Source: Kappaphycus alvarezii
Taxonomy: Eukaryota > Rhodophyta > Florideophyceae > Gigartinales > Solieriaceae
Length of the DNA: 64,000 bases
Direction of reading: 5' to 3'
Assembly (NCBI GenBank): GCA_002205965.3
Contig: NADL03000478.1
Location: forward strand, 397,001-461,000
The position numbers and the translations under genes were made by a program. This document shows, piece after piece, positions 11,931 through 25,800 of the stretch; position 1 is the stretch's first letter; each line of letters opens with the position of its first letter. The notes under the pieces are model-generated. The model made no database searches. It saw nothing but the letters and a program-made list of their open reading frames with translations, and was not told where the DNA came from.

Positions 11931-14900
11931 GTTTTTCCCGTAACACCACGGCGCAATATCAATTTCGCAGTTTCTGAGTTCATGTTTTAATGAAACTAGA
12001 TTGAAGAGAACCGGAGCGATTTTTATACGTAGGGACTGCGGTCGGTCGGTCGGGTGAGCATCTACGATATGAAGGGGTACAAGTGGTGGATGGGAATTAG
12101 GGGGAAAGGCGTAAGGCGCATATTACGCAAGGTGGGGAATGTATTGCGGGGGAGGGCAGTGAAGGAAAATTGATTGGTGCTCATGGGGTGTTAGTTACGG
12201 GGTATCAGGACTGAGGAGGCAGAAATGGGGATCCGCTGGGGGAAAAAGGTAATATTGGTGGTGTAGAGAAAGTGCAAGTGATGGGAGGTGGGCTAGGTTC
12301 TGCGGGCTGTCGCGACAGAGGTGTTTATCTTTGAATCGTGGGCGTGGAGCATGAGTAGGCAGCGGAATATGGCGGGATGGCGGGCCAGGGTACAGCTCGA
12401 ATTGTGAGGGGAGTTTCTTAAAGTTTTCAAAGACAATGAAATTTACTCTTCCCTACTTGAACGGTCTTAAAGCTGTGAAAGTGATTAGTTTCCTCGCTAC
12501 ATGTCTCCGCCTTAAGCGCGCATGGAGCGAGGTAGTCGAGGCCGCATGTGGTAAAATAATCAAGTATTGGATTTTTTAGTATGCCTAAGCGTCCAACAGC
12601 GCTTTTTAATATCCTTCCTGTATTTTCTAATCGTAATGGCCGTACAGTATGCCTTGCTTCAATGCACGTGTCTGACTTGGTACACTAAAGTTACAAAGAT
12701 CCAGGCTGAATGATTATTAGACTCATCACAACGTGACCGGTATAATACCGAAGAATAATAGTAATAACGAATATTTAAAATTTTTATGGAGAAGTAAGGA
12801 TAGGTAGGATTGAAGGGGGATTGGCGAAACTTATGATTAGGCTGTCTTTCATCACGTACAGTGCCTATCCGTTCCAGCTTCGAGAAATGACTACCGATCC
12901 TATCTGTACTCGACAATTGGCTAGCTTCTCTGTCTGTCCTCGAAATAATAGATGGGAATCCAGTTCGGTCTCGACTAATGGCTCTCTTTTATCTGTCCCG
13001 TCCTCAAAAGTACTCAGTAATCCGGTTAGATCTGTGTATTGATATTAGAAAGCTCATTCCAATCACGATAGGCTCCTCGAATAGACTGGTACGGTCCAGA
13101 ATTTTCATTTACTTAAATATTCGGACAGTTTTACGACCGTGCTTAGGTACAGGGCCAACTAGTAGGGTACGAGCTAGCCAGGTGTGCCAGGTCGGCCACG
13201 TGCATTGAATGCTGGAAAATGTTGAACATATGGTACTGCACACACTTAAATTTGCTGTGCAGAAAACTAAATGTAAAACCAATGGGGTCCCTCAAAATTG
13301 GCATTCTGTGGTGCCGGAAATCCAATTACGACACCCCCTTCTCGACACTCCCTTTTTTCTTAAAATCCCACAAAATTTCAAGGGATAAAATGCAGCCTGG
13401 TGGCGTTAGCGGCGAGGCTGAAAAACTAGTAGACGTTTTTGCTTAGGGCAGACAAGTTTAGTAGGTTGAAATAAATTTTTGATAATTTTTTTATTAAGTA
13501 CCAAGGCGGCGAGATATTTTATAGCCAGAAGATGCCGTATATCTAGTAACTACTAACAAAAGTCCCTAGCAGATAATCCTAGGGACGGTCCAAGTGACCG
13601 TTACACTATAAAAATCCTAACAAGCTTCGCTAAAAGTGCAATAAGACAAAGAAAATATAGACAACGTAGGACAAATAAGTAGTAAAGACAAAATACCTAC
13701 AGTGCAGGATTTTAAATTATACATAAATGAAGTACTGTATATTTATCCTCGTAATTTTAACAAAAAGGGGAAACAACTAGTGAGCTAACGCAAAATTATG
13801 CCGAGCATGTTCTCTTTATATATCACATATAGAAGTTCTCAACTACATACCAGAATTAATTTTTAGTATATCCAAATAGGATGCCATGGTGTTAAAAAGA
13901 GTCCATCTTATTACTTAATCTTCCCTATTTCAATAGATATCACCTCTTTGCGTCGATTTTTCATATTTTGATCAAATCATGACGCAAATCACACCCCAAC
14001 TGAGCTTAGTCCGCGAGAATGGACGCATTGCGGTGGGAGACAGACTCGAACTACCTTCCGTTAACAAAAAAAATATCTAAAAACCCCCTCATATGTCCTC
14101 AATTTGTTTTAAATCTAGTTCTCTTGCAGTGCAGAGCTAGAAACGAATATTATGAGATACAGAAAAATGTGAAGTTACGTTCCTTTTTATGCATATACGT
14201 GTTATTATTCTAGAAACTCCATGTTTTCTGAAAGATATAGCTCTCAAAAGCTAGCAAAAAGCTCTCTATTGTGGTGCAATACCTCGATACGTCCTGATTG
14301 TTATTCAAAAAACCTTTCAAATTATGTGCTCGCACAAATGCATCAAAAAACATCGCAATATACCCTCCTTTATGATGGCTTGATAAGTTTTTTCCTCAAT
14401 ACAACGTCCACTTCAATAAGACTGACAATCACTATGTCAATCTTGATTCTGCTTTTTTTTTCATCCGCAAATACCACAAGAGCACACTTCTGGGAGAAGC
14501 ATGTATCTCCCTAGCCTAATCCTGGAGAACTTGAATATAACTTGGCGAAAATGGCGGTGATACTCTAAGCTTTTAAAACGTAGAATGAGACTTCAAATAG
14601 GATAATTGACGTATGTGGAAGCTCGCAACCAGAAGCGGAAAGCCATACATCAGGTTTTTTGAGATTTGTAACAATTTAGAAGCCTTTTCGGAAAGACAAA
14701 GTGCCTCATGATCTTATAATTACCTGTTTCTTTTTTATATTTTTCGATTTTTGTACTTTTCATTGAGCCTTAGATACACTCGAACCACAAAGAGAGACCT
14801 ATATTTCCTTATCGCAATCTCTGCAATAGTCAATTTCATTTTATTGATTTCAGTAATTTCTCCCATACCTCTCACCAACCAACCCGGTGTGTAGTCCACC

Positions 14901-15179
14901 TACAGGTTTTTTGAGCTTTTTGGATTGTCAAGAAGGTCTCACCAGTACTTTTGAGGCCAAAGAGATGATAGGAACACTGCATTTTTTGGTTATCGACCAA
15001 CCGTCATAGTCACATTTCCCATCTTCTGGGAGGCTTTTCGAATATTTTTAAAAGTTATCAGGAAATGTTCGTGAAGTTTTGTCTCTTTAAATATATGAAA
15101 AGGAATATGTTTATTATAATTTAGCATAAGTTAAGGGGTGAACTGGGACCTTTACTTAAAGATTTAATTGTGCGTGTTA
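11931..15179. other. No recognised gene
   Basis: 12.0-12.4 kb is relatively G-rich on the plus strand. The rest is AT-rich with short, unrecognised frames on both strands. I see no repeats or RNA signals of note. Confidence 0.55.
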
Positions 15180-15730
15180 AACAGACAAAACCCGAGAAGT
15201 GCTTGGCCAGTGCTTACTTCAGCAAACGGGACGGAAGAAAATTTCCTCATTGAAATTTAGGCAAGCCTAGAAATGAACGGGTTGAAAAAATCCCAGTGGA
15301 AGCGATGTGCTTACAGAAAGCGACGACGACAGCGACTAATTCTCAAAGTGGGCGATCCTAACTAACACCAATAGGACAGCAGCAGATAGGACCCATCGCT
15401 TGCTGTGACGAATACAGCATTGATTCGGTGCGTCAAGGTGGGCTGAGCATTGCAGAGCCAGATCGAGGACGACGGCCTTCCTTACACGTCCTTCCCAGGT
15501 CGACCCGAAATGTGGTCGGGACGAGAGACAGCAATCTCTCCAGAGCGGCAAAAACAAAAATCGACACAACGAGGGCTCCGAAGCGAGGACTGGCGAACCG
15601 TTAGACCTGCTTGGGCTTGATTCCTTGGCGCCCGAGCCCAGCACAGCCCGGGCGCCGAGTGAAGTGAAACAAGTTTTGAAAGAGACCAGTCGTAGAGGGA
15701 AAGCAGTGAGCGAAAGGGTCGGGGAATGGC
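15180..15730. other. GC-rich island with a strong hairpin, possible structured RNA
   Basis: Base composition rises sharply here against AT-rich flanks. GGCGCCCG at 15627-15634 pairs with CGGGCGCC at 15649-15656. The stem extends outward by a G-T wobble and two more pairs, giving an 11-pair stem with a 14-nt loop. A 193-codon frame crosses it on the minus strand (15336-15917) but is Arg/Ser/Leu-rich and matches nothing known to me. I compared it by eye with signature sequences of U snRNAs, SRP RNA and RNase P RNA and saw no match. It could be an unrecognised ncRNA or a GC-rich transposon scrap. Confidence 0.3.
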
Positions 15731-16053
15731 GCCTCAATTGACGCTGTGGTTTTATTTTTATTTCCAAAAAGATGCTAGGCCGTAATTGAATTCCCAATAC
15801 CGCAGGGTACAATACTATACTGCTCTGTGTTGTACGGTTACACTTGTCATTTTTCGCTGGTTCCCCTTTTAAAATAGTCCGCCAATGAAAAAGCATTAGA
15901 TACAATGAGAACCCCAATTAACGCAGATGCGTGACAGGCCTCCCGATGTGTACTAATTAGGGGCATGCGCAATAGCGATAAAATGAACATATTGGTATAG
16001 TGAACAACATGAGAGACGCTTTATCCAGTACACCTCTCTCTGTTCCTATGCAG

Positions 16054-18191
16054 TCAGAATAGGCAGAAAAAGTCCGCAATGACTGTCTGCCGACTCTTTC
16101 TTTTCCTTACATGCAACAAAATGCATTTCTTAGCCTTTTGTAGCAGCAGACCAAGCTCAGGGTAGTCGGCAGAATTTTTCGATACTTTCAATGATGCGAA
16201 AGCAGATGCAAACTCCTCAAAGTCGATAGAAACAAAATCAATCACCTCATCTGAGTCCCCTAAACCTTCTTCCTGAAGCGAGGGGTACACCGTGTCTCGC
16301 ATTTTTGAGCATCCTCTCTAATTCTTCTAAAACTTCTGTTTCAAGCATCTCTGAAACCTCTGCGGAGTCCTCCAACTCTATCCACTCTCTGAAGTCAGCA
16401 TTTGTAGCCGTTGTTATTCCTCTTAATTCCTCTTTGTCCTATCTTTTTTGCAGACGCTTCAACTAAAATGTTCTTAGCGTTGTAGGATAAACCCTGCATT
16501 TTCAGAATCAAGTCATTTAGTTCGTCCTTAGGAAGATGTGAAGCACTAGCGATTTTTCCGAGATTACTTTCAATCTCAGCATTCATGGGGGCTGGAAGAG
16601 TGGCAGCTTTCTTCCATCATTTATGCTCCAGCGTGGGAGTTAGAACTCCCCTGACACAATTAATGACTTCTGCTGCATCTGAAACATTGGGAGAATGTCC
16701 TTCATATAGACCGATTGTCCCCTGCACCATTCCCTTAGAAGCCTGTCGTAGGGCATCTAGACTCTCAAATAGCTCAATCGTCTTCTCTAAAAGTCTGTAC
16801 TTATACTGCCGCTTCAGCGCTGATCGAATACCCAAGTCCATTGGTTGATGGACACTTGTGCAGTTAGGCGGAAGATATACAATTTCCACCTGACCATTTG
16901 GATCACATAGTTCGTAGCCAAGGGAGCTGGCGTTGTCGAGGATAAGCACGGCAGGCTTGGATGTACGCTTCCTTACAGCAGGAAGAAACTGAGTCTGAAA
17001 CCATTGCAGACAAGTTTGACTGTCATTCGAGGCCTTAGTTTGCGATAAGTATGGGAGAGTGCACCGACTAATGCGAAATGTACGCGGATTCTTAGCAGAC
17101 CAGATAACAGTAGGCGGGAAAATATGACTTTCGCTTGGATTCTTTGTTATGATAAGGGTGATCCTGTCCTTCGCCTTCATTTCTTTTGTGCCTCGTATTG
17201 TCTTCTTGTTTTCTCTGAAGTTAGTTTTTTTTGCTTCGGTACGATCTTTTAAAAAAGACTGGTCTCATCCATATTATAGATTGAATCACAATCGTAGGAA
17301 GAAGGAACAAAAGTCAGCGCAGTGATCCCTTCTTTGATGGCAGCATTATCTACACTGCCTGCCTCTCCATGCAAGCGAACACTCTTTAACTGCTTTCGTT
17401 TAACAAAAGAGGTGATCCAATTGGGCGAAGCAGAAAATGAGCTCAATTTGGCACGCTCATGCTCACTGAGCGCTTCCTTCCTCAACATCCTATCCGTCAT
17501 GGCTAGAGCAAGCACCTCGAGAACTGCACGGGTCACAGACAACCTGCCACGCCGAGCAGTAGCTACGATTCGTAACAACTCCTCTTCAGTCTCTGTAAAT
17601 TTGGCAGCATGCATGCACTTCCTCTTCCCGTCTTCTTGATGACCACGGAGTGAAGCCACATTCTGTTTTTCTGGGTGTGGCTGAATATGTACGTCTACTT
17701 TTGCAAAACTTGGCCATGATGGAGGATTGCAGGACACCTTGCTTTTGAGCAGCCACCTCCAGCTGCCTATCAATGCTATGTCTTTTGCGGGACTGTTTCG
17801 GCCGCTGAGCGCTACCCCCACCAGACAACACAGATTGTAAACGAGCTCTTTGGTTCCCAACAGTAGATGGAGGCCTCACAGTTGAGGAGACATCGCCAAC
17901 CGCAACAGCAGCGATGTCATTAATAACTTGAGCCCCCCCACCTTAGCATGAAGAGCACCGGCGAGCTGAATTTGATCCTTCAAAAGTTTGTCCACACCAA
18001 GCCTGCAAGTGACCCGCGCAACCAGTGCATTTGTGGTAATTGCCGATTGGCTGTCTGCGAGAACAGTTTTCCTCCACGCAGAGGAGATTGACCGCGTCAG
18101 GTGTAGTCTTCATGGAAATTCTTGAGTGCTGCAGACAGCCTTCGACATGCGATTGTCTGCATCGAGACTTTATCTCAGCGTTGGGGCACAA
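16054..18191 (-). pseudogene. Pogo/Tigger-like DDE transposase, broken
   Basis: The product would bind element ends through CENP-B-type HTH domains and carry out DD-D strand transfer. The minus strand shows, in order: a Cys/His-rich region (17943-18191, including YHKCTGCAGHLQAWCG and a final CSSC); an HTH with SRKRHSIDRQLEVAAQKQG (around 17760); a second HTH with SPNWITSFVKRKQLKS; the first catalytic Asp in YNMDETSLF; the second in LILDNAS; and the third in VYLPPNCTSVHQPMD. A stop (TAA) directly follows DETSLF where the family has an aromatic residue. A frameshift follows before RGTKEMKAKDRITL, and a TGA follows TPTLEHK. The tail is read in two more frames to about 16054. Length and domain order fit the Tc1/mariner-pogo class. 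I could not fix the terminal inverted repeats. Confidence 0.85.
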
Positions 18192-19539
18192 TTAAGTGGA
18201 TGTTCTCCACAGCGCTGGACGACGATGGGGTGCCAGGGGGCCACTACAGTTTATCTGTAACGGCTGCGGTACAGTACAGTCTATAGACTCCGCCACGTGC
18301 AGTGGGAGCAGTCTGGTGACAGAACCTGGTCCAGAGCTGATGTTGTATTTCACTTCACAGACCTTACATCTTTACACAAACTCACTGCATCTACTTTACT
18401 GTAGATTCAAACCACTGCTAACCTTGCAACCACGGCTACTAGGCACTTTGCTGTCATTACACCGTCCTTTCAGTTCTGAACACAGCTTTTGACCCCATTG
18501 GTACACTTGGAATAGTTACGGGCTAGTTGCACACTGGGATATTATATCATTGCTTTACCAATCAAAAAAGTAGCCTTGCTATCCCATGCGACCTGGACCA
18601 ATGTACTTCTTACATCTTGTCAGAGTATGTCACTCGTGCCGACGACAATTCTGAAAGCGCTAATTACGATACCGTCAGGGCTGTTTTACGGGAACACCTC
18701 TGAATTCGCTACTGTTAGACTGCAATTTCCTTTAGTTTGTAGCTATCTTCAGTTCTATATAAACCCTGGTTTGGAGCGGCCGGCTTAACCTAGCCAGCCT
18801 CAACCAAAGTTTCAACTACAGTTTTACCTTGATCTGCTCGTGTGCGCTTAACACCCCACAGGTGACGCATTGGTGTTCGGGTTACCGCCCGAAGTGAGTG
18901 AATAATTGCACCAGTGCTACAGAAATTTAGAGCTTTCAATATAAACTGTGCCACCATGTGTCTAACCCTAAGTTTTGAGAGACTACATTTTTTGAGTTCT
19001 TCATTATATTTGCGAGCAAACAGGCCGATCCCGTGTGCATACAGTCTGTAGTAGCCTCTTACAAAACAAACTAGTCTGTACTGTGAAAACTAGAATTACG
19101 ATTCGGGACGTCGACAGGTACAGAAACGTTCTCCCCATTACACTAGACAGGCAACATTGTCTGCCTCGAAATTTGTCTTTATAGAAACTAGTACATTATT
19201 GTGAGGAAAAACGAAATGCCCGTTACAGAATACCTCTTCTGTAAGAAGGATGAAAAAGCGGTGAGAGCCAAGCCAAAACGGCAGTCCCAGGAGCGAAAAA
19301 ACCTTCTGTACAGCAGTTTATTATAACCGTAGCATCATTATGCCAGAATCATTGACTCGGCAGGTACGAGAAACCCAATCGAATCGAATTTGGCTGCACA
19401 CCGGCCAAAAAGCTACGCAGGAGCGGAGGCATATATCCTCTAGTTTGTCCGTCGGCTCCACCCCTACCTCCCTGACGGAGATGGCGGTCTTCCGGAAGCA
19501 TTCACGCCAGACAGTCTCGCTGCCAAGCCCGACAATGCA
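18192..19539. other. No recognised gene
   Basis: This is GC-moderate sequence with short frames in every register. It includes a GTACAGTACAGT run at 18269-18280. No protein family, RNA or repeat boundary is recognisable. Confidence 0.5.
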
Positions 19540-19830
19540 CATTGCAATTTATATCGAGACTGGTACGAGTCAGCAGCAAATTTGGTTTGGAAAGATGGAC
19601 AATGGAAGACACATCCAAACTCTATGACTACCCGGAAGCTGATGTCCGGCGAAGGATCCGCCATCGAGCATACCTAAAAACGCCAACTGTGGCCTTTCTC
19701 ACTGCCTACCAGTCGGAGGTCAGCCGATCGTTCAACGAAATGTGGATGGGAACGCTACGGCGCCGTGCGAGAGTTTGCTTTTTCGCCGAAACTGCATCAC
19801 TGCGGTGCGCAGTATGCAACAAATAGATGG
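19540..19830 (+). pseudogene. Retroelement-like C-terminal scrap (copy 1)
   Basis: The plus-strand frame contains TPTVAFLTAYQSEVSRSFNE followed by MWMGTLRRR and ends with a CAVC pair. The same pattern (TP-x-x-AFLTA, about twelve residues, MW, Leu, Arg) occurs at 60.45 kb, and the DNA is recognisably similar from ACGCC to GCGCC. Such 'A-F/W-L-x-A-x-P' blocks close the reverse-transcriptase ORF in some LINE-like elements, ahead of a Cys/His cluster. That assignment is an inference. The fragment is short and its flanks carry no further motif. Confidence 0.3.
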
Positions 19831-22300
19831 AAAACTCAGGAGACCATACTGCTGAAATTTGTCACAAAGGTCTGATATTGGGCAACCGTGACAACGCTGG
19901 GTTGCGAGTACTGTGTCTACAGACGTTCAAGGCAGCTGCAGTCGGCGTCTAAAAGAGGTAAAGTACTAAATTCCATGACTGGATGCGCACCCACAGCCAC
20001 TCTTGTGTACCGGGGCCTGTTACCAGGATTAACTTGCCTCCCCTTCCAGTGGAATACGACTTCTCATTTTCGTGACCATTCCAACATGAGATGATGTGCA
20101 TGGAATCAATTGAATCGCAAGCTGTTGCAAATGCAGCGTAAAAGCGGATGTTGAGGGATGTAGACAGCAAAGTACCCACCATTCCGGGCGAGGTACTGCC
20201 CGGAAGATCAAGACCCGAATGGTAGCCAGTAGTATTCGACTCGCTGGGGCCACCATTCTCCACGACGTCAGAGTTCATCGACGATTACGCGACCGCTGTC
20301 GCGATTCGCAGTAGATGCTGAGTAGTGATGTGCCTGGCTCGGCAGAAACTTGAACTATGCAATCTGGTTAACTCGCGCGCACTCTGTCATTGGTATAAAC
20401 TGATCACTTTCAAGGACTCCTCAGTTGCCGTGTTACACGGAGATGATAAAAACAGTGCAACAGCCTTGTCCCGGCCGCAAAGCATTGACAATGTGGACTT
20501 GGGCCTAAAGTATTAAAGGTTTTGATCTAGCCTAAATGAGACACACATCCAGGAACTTTAAAAAAGATGGCGTAGTTTCAGATTTTTGAAGGGCTACCGA
20601 CTTTAGTAGACTAGACATGTACTTATAAAACACTTCGGAGTATTAGAACTTAAAATGAATATTTGCGCCGCATGGTTTCTAAGAATCACATAATTCAAAT
20701 AATATGCTACATACAAAAGCTAGTCAGAACTACACTATAGGTTCTAAATCACAGTTTAAACTGACCGGAACTTAATAGGAAATTGTTAGCCGTTATTTGG
20801 AGATGATTTTTGCCGAAATAAAGTCCAATGAAGATAGGAAAGGATATAACAGATTACTTCACTCACTGCCATTTATGTCAAATGCTGCCTGCGTGATCGC
20901 AGGTCTTCAAGTTCCTTCTACAGGCTGCACACCCCCAACCCCCCCTAATTACTGTGCATTGTTTAACGCATTCATAGGACTCCAGCCTACTGATATCTTT
21001 CAAACAGTAAAGCTCCCGAACCTTTCCCCCCTCACTGACATATCTGCTCGTTGGAACGACTAGACCTAATTTCATTATGAGGAATGCAATAACATCAGAG
21101 TAAACTGTGTTAATCTAAAGAAGAAGATAAAACTGTCCACAGAGTAAATCGATTAGAAGCTGAGCATTGGTCATTTTTGGTAACATAATTTAGTTCAAAA
21201 ACTACATATGCTTTCATGCATGTGTACTCTCTACTACTTTATACATGTAAAAATTATCAGACTTGATGTCCTTTAACCAATGAAGGACATAAACTTCCCC
21301 AAAGTGTACAAAGCATCACAAAAAGTTCCTCGCGAATCTGAACTAGACTCTTAAAATTATTAATCAATGAATTTACAAAGGAATAATCCTACTGCACACC
21401 TTCTAGTAATCTGCTTAGAAATTTTTTAACGTTATCCGTTTCGCTCATTTTCGACCGCGATTTGTAAAGAGAATTGTCGTAGAACTAAGACCAAAACTAC
21501 TAGCAGTAAGAAATGAATTGGAGAAGTATGATTTCGGAGAGATGATCAAGAAATTTCATAATTGAATCTTCTGATACATAATATTGTCAATATTACGTCT
21601 AAACGACAATTCAGGAGGCCAAATGAACTGAGGAGGAATGAAGGAATTTAAGATAAGGATAAATGCAACTCGATAGAAAAATAGACAAAGTTATCACCAA
21701 AAAACACTTTGAAACGTACAAAAAAAGAAGAAATGTAGTTGGAGCAAAGAAACCAGAGAAGAAGGAAAAAGAATGAGAGCAATAGTCAGTAAAAAGCTAT
21801 GAAATGTAATATCGAGCTTATAAGCTAATACGATTGAATTGAGTTGAAACAGTAATGGATAAGAATGTGGAGCTGAGGACTTAATGAGGCAAATGACCGA
21901 TCTTTGCATAAAAATAGCTCAAAGTATATATAGACGAGTAGAATTTCCGTCCCTGGGTTATACGCAAATTAATTTATTGATAAGGTGTTGGGGAAGACAT
22001 ACCATTCGGTCAAAAACCTGATAGAATCATTTCAGTGATAGAGCAACTAAAAAGGTTCTAGAATCGTTGCCGTTAGTACAAAAAAAGTTATTCACATCTA
22101 TTAGGAGTTCAGTTACCAACTCAAGTTTCCCAGGAGAAGCTGAAAGCGATAAACTAAACAATGATCCTGCAATTACGCTTATTTTAGATCAAAAAAGAAA
22201 CTGCGAAAAGCAAAAGAGGGGTTATTTTAATGTACGAAAGACCTGGTTGGTTGTCTTCATGCCGTAAACTAAAAATGAAAACTTACAATATACCCTAGGT
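19831..22300. other. No recognised gene
   Basis: Short frames at 19888-20094, 19949-20278 (minus) and 20797-21063 were read and not recognised. From 20.5 kb the DNA is AT-rich. Nothing else is supported up to the inverted repeat at 22301. Confidence 0.55.
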
Positions 22301-22454
22301 TGCGCTGTTACTGTACCGTGTCACTGTGAAATGGTCGAATATATGGCGTAGGAGCAGCACTGCTGGCGTAAATTTTATTTCGTAGGTACAGTAATTACAT
22401 TGGGATGGCATGGCACAATTGTGCATGTATTGTACTGTGCACGGTCTGAGCAAG
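22301..22454 (-). repeat. Left inverted (subterminal) repeat
   Basis: Read on the minus strand, it matches 29632-29784 over about 150 bp with many small differences. Shared blocks include TGTAATTACTGTACCTAC and GTGCACAGTACA. It lies about 350 bp beyond the end of the helicase gene. Confidence 0.7.
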
Positions 22455-22809
22455 TACTTAGTCCTAGAAAAGCGAAATATAACTTTCTTTGTTGTTTGAG
22501 AAGTAAATTTCAATGTCTAAACTGATAGAAAAAGTTAAGTTGAACATTACGACATTCCTCGATTAAAATCACAGTATATAGTAGTTTTTATATTTTAATG
22601 GAACTATTACGACAGCTTTTCTTCTTGGGTACGTGGTTATTATGACAGAGATACGCTTAGCACGCTTTACTATGAAACTTGATTCATCCAATGAGGCATG
22701 TTTTCGGGTTTTAAAGTAAAGTCACCTTAACTATACTCTAGTTCAATCAACTTTCGCCGCTACAACTCATGTACCATGGCTCGTTGCACGGGTAAAACGA
22801 CATAGTACT

Positions 22810-25800
22810 CCGGGAGCACCTCTCAAGCCCTTGAATTGAATGAGGGAAAGAACTCTCTTCCAACCTCGGAGTGCTTAGATACAGTCGCCAATTTCCCAAC
22901 AATCACGAGAGCTTTCCTTGCTCGGGATAAAGAAACACATGCAGCTCCCCTATCATCTCAGAAGTTTTTTGAAACCCCATTGATTGGATTCCGGTACTTG
23001 TAGGCCTTCGTGGATAAGTATCTAACCATAGAGAGAAAGATGACATCAAATTGAGACCCTTGGCAGGAATCAAAGGTCATAACAGTCACGTTTTTCTCCA
23101 ATCCCTCTCGCACTAAGCTACTATAAAATTCCGATAGTTTTTTTCTATAAGGCGTCAAAACTGCAAAAGTTGCCGCCCTCATTCTTTGTTTCCACTTTTT
23201 GATCATAGAAACTATAGTTTTCGCTTCGATGGGGTTTGAGTACCCAGCCCATGAGAATAACTTCTCGGCGGAGTTTTCGGCTGTTTCTTTCGTATCGAGA
23301 AGATTCACATCTCCAAATTGAACTCCCAAGAACCAAAGATGATTTGAATAATTGAAACGATTCCAAGGAGTATCGCCAGGTCTCCGACCATTCTTGAGCT
23401 TTCCGTTGTAAAACAAATTACTGACCGGGGTTCCAATTTGCTCCGCACTTCTCACCTGCTCATTTAGCAAGAAAGAAGTTGGAGGATAAGTCTTTCTTAT
23501 GCTGCCAACTTCCTTAGAACGTACCGTGCCCTCTGACGATGTATAAGACAGTGCATGTATTCCCCTCTACATGAAGTGCCCAAGGTTTTTCAAATGTCTT
23601 AACCACTGCTTGAAAGTTGATTTCGTGAAAGGGCGCGTCTGTTGCGGAAACAAGGGTTGTTCCAAATCGAGGAAGGCCGGTAGAAGAAAAGACCTTTGAC
23701 AATGCAGTTATAGTCTCTTGTTCACTGCCTAGAGATGCCTCATCGACAATTATTGTATCGAATGGATCAATCCAATCCCATTCCATAACCAACGCGGACC
23801 CAAAGTAAAGATGTAAAGATGACTCGAAAATGGTTCATGATTTCAATGGTAGAAACAGCAACAGGATCACCTCTTTTTCTCTTCAACAGAGCATTAATCT
23901 CTCTTGATGTACAAAGTCTTTTTACTTCGCGATCCATTACCTGTGGGATCTTAGAATGCTTCCCAATGCGAATCGGCCACAACTATTTCTTTGTTTCCGA
24001 TCCAGCAGTGTCCCAGTATCTCATGAAGAGGTCATCTACTGCGTCGTTGCTCACACTTAAAATCAAAACACGACTCGTGACGAGGTCTGGTGGAGTAAAA
24101 TCGGGGTTCCTGTCATCCAGCACGGTCTCTTCAGTGGTGAGACGGATTAGCATATTCGAAACGTGACTCTTGCCCGTTCCAGGGGGACCGTGGCAGAAAA
24201 TAACCTTACTGCACAAAACAAAGGATGAAGGACCGTTCATTTCACATCTGGCCAGAAAAGTTTCCAACGAGCTTAGAGGAATGGAGCAAATTAATTCCCG
24301 CATGAAAGCCCAGGATACCAAAACAGCGAGCTGGGACTCATTGGATGTCACAGAATATTTGGATGTGAACTTAGTGACCGAGCTCCTGGTTTTTTCCAAT
24401 AAATCATTGGCGTATGAAGCGCAATTCAACAAAGTTGGTTGAACAGCCGAGGGTCTCTTCACTGGACCTTTCTGTAAAGCTTCCAACTTGGCAAGGGAGT
24501 GAACTGATGGAAGAAAATATTGGTCCTTATCGACCAATTCTTTGCCAAGCGCCGGATCAGAGAGCCCTACGCGAAGTGTGGGAAACACATAGTGCAGGCT
24601 GAACGCTGCGGCTGAAAACATGTTAAAACCTTGTATTCCACTCCATACCTTGTAAATCTTGACGATGTAGTCAGTACTGCCGAATAAATCCAAGTCAGCG
24701 GAGAAATATTCGCTCTTCTTCGAATCATCCCAAACCAACAGTTTCAAACCGTAGATATTATTCCCAGCCCTATCAATAACCGCCTGCTGCAAATGATCAG
24801 ACTGACCAGTAACGAATCCATACAGCGAACATCTCGGACGTTCTTCTTCGAAAAGCCGCATCTCAACCACACAATATGACTCGAAAACTGCAGGACCAGC
24901 ACCTTGAGAAGGAGTAGAGGTAGATGTTAATCTTGTGCTCTCCAAAGATACAAAAGCCGTGACCGATGCGAGGCGTACGTCTCTGCTTAGTACACCGCTA
25001 TCCTCAAGCATTGGAACGGGTAGTACCACTGGACCAAAGCCAGCATTCTTATCTGCCCCTTCCTGGCGAGTCCATACCATCGGGTTTATGTACCCGTATA
25101 CCTCAAGTTGCTCGACAATTCCACACCAGGACACAAGCTCATCTCCACTTTTCAAGCCCACTGGTCAAAGTAATATATCCTCCATCGGCACGAAGGAAAC
25201 ATTGGGAGTAACCCAGAAGAGCAGTCATCGACGAGACTCATACATACTTCAGCAATTACCTCCGATCCAGATGCCATACAGTAGTCGAAGTCCCTTGTCG
25301 CTCTATTAGACACCCCAACAACCCAAGAGCTTGACCCTCAAAAGTTGAGAAATGGAGGTATCAAGTTGTCGCAGTACATCTGGGCCAAATTTTTCGCCAA
25401 TTTTGTTGCTGAATCGTCGATTGAAAATTACTGATGCGGTATTAAGTATGAAATAGATGAGGTAGCAAAAGTTCTTCAGGATGTCCAAGAAGACTCTCCG
25501 AGGCTAAACAACCATGGCGGTTGCCCTGTCATTATACCAAGTTCGTAGTTTCTTAAATCGTCTTCTGTGTTCGCTGCACCAGACTCTAACCGAACTTCTT
25601 GAACTTCATCACGATTTTCACCTTCTGTTTTGTTTCTTTCACGTTGAAGATCGGGTTGCTGCGCTAAGCGACCTTCAGCATTCCATTCATGCGATTTCCT
25701 GGGCACACGGTTAGGAGGGGCGATATGCGAAGAATCTATTGTGGGTACGTCACTGCTAGTGCCATTGCTGCCCAGAGCCTGTTTCCCATGGTATACAGTT

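Noticed and set aside
15336-15917. 193-codon minus-strand frame in the GC island
   Set aside because: Composition is Ser/Arg/Leu-rich without domain pattern. It looks like a by-product of GC-rich DNA.
15780-18320. Possible terminal repeats of the pogo-like element near 15815 (CTGT...GTTACA) and 18290 (inverse)
   Set aside because: Only a few scattered bases match, too weak to set element ends.
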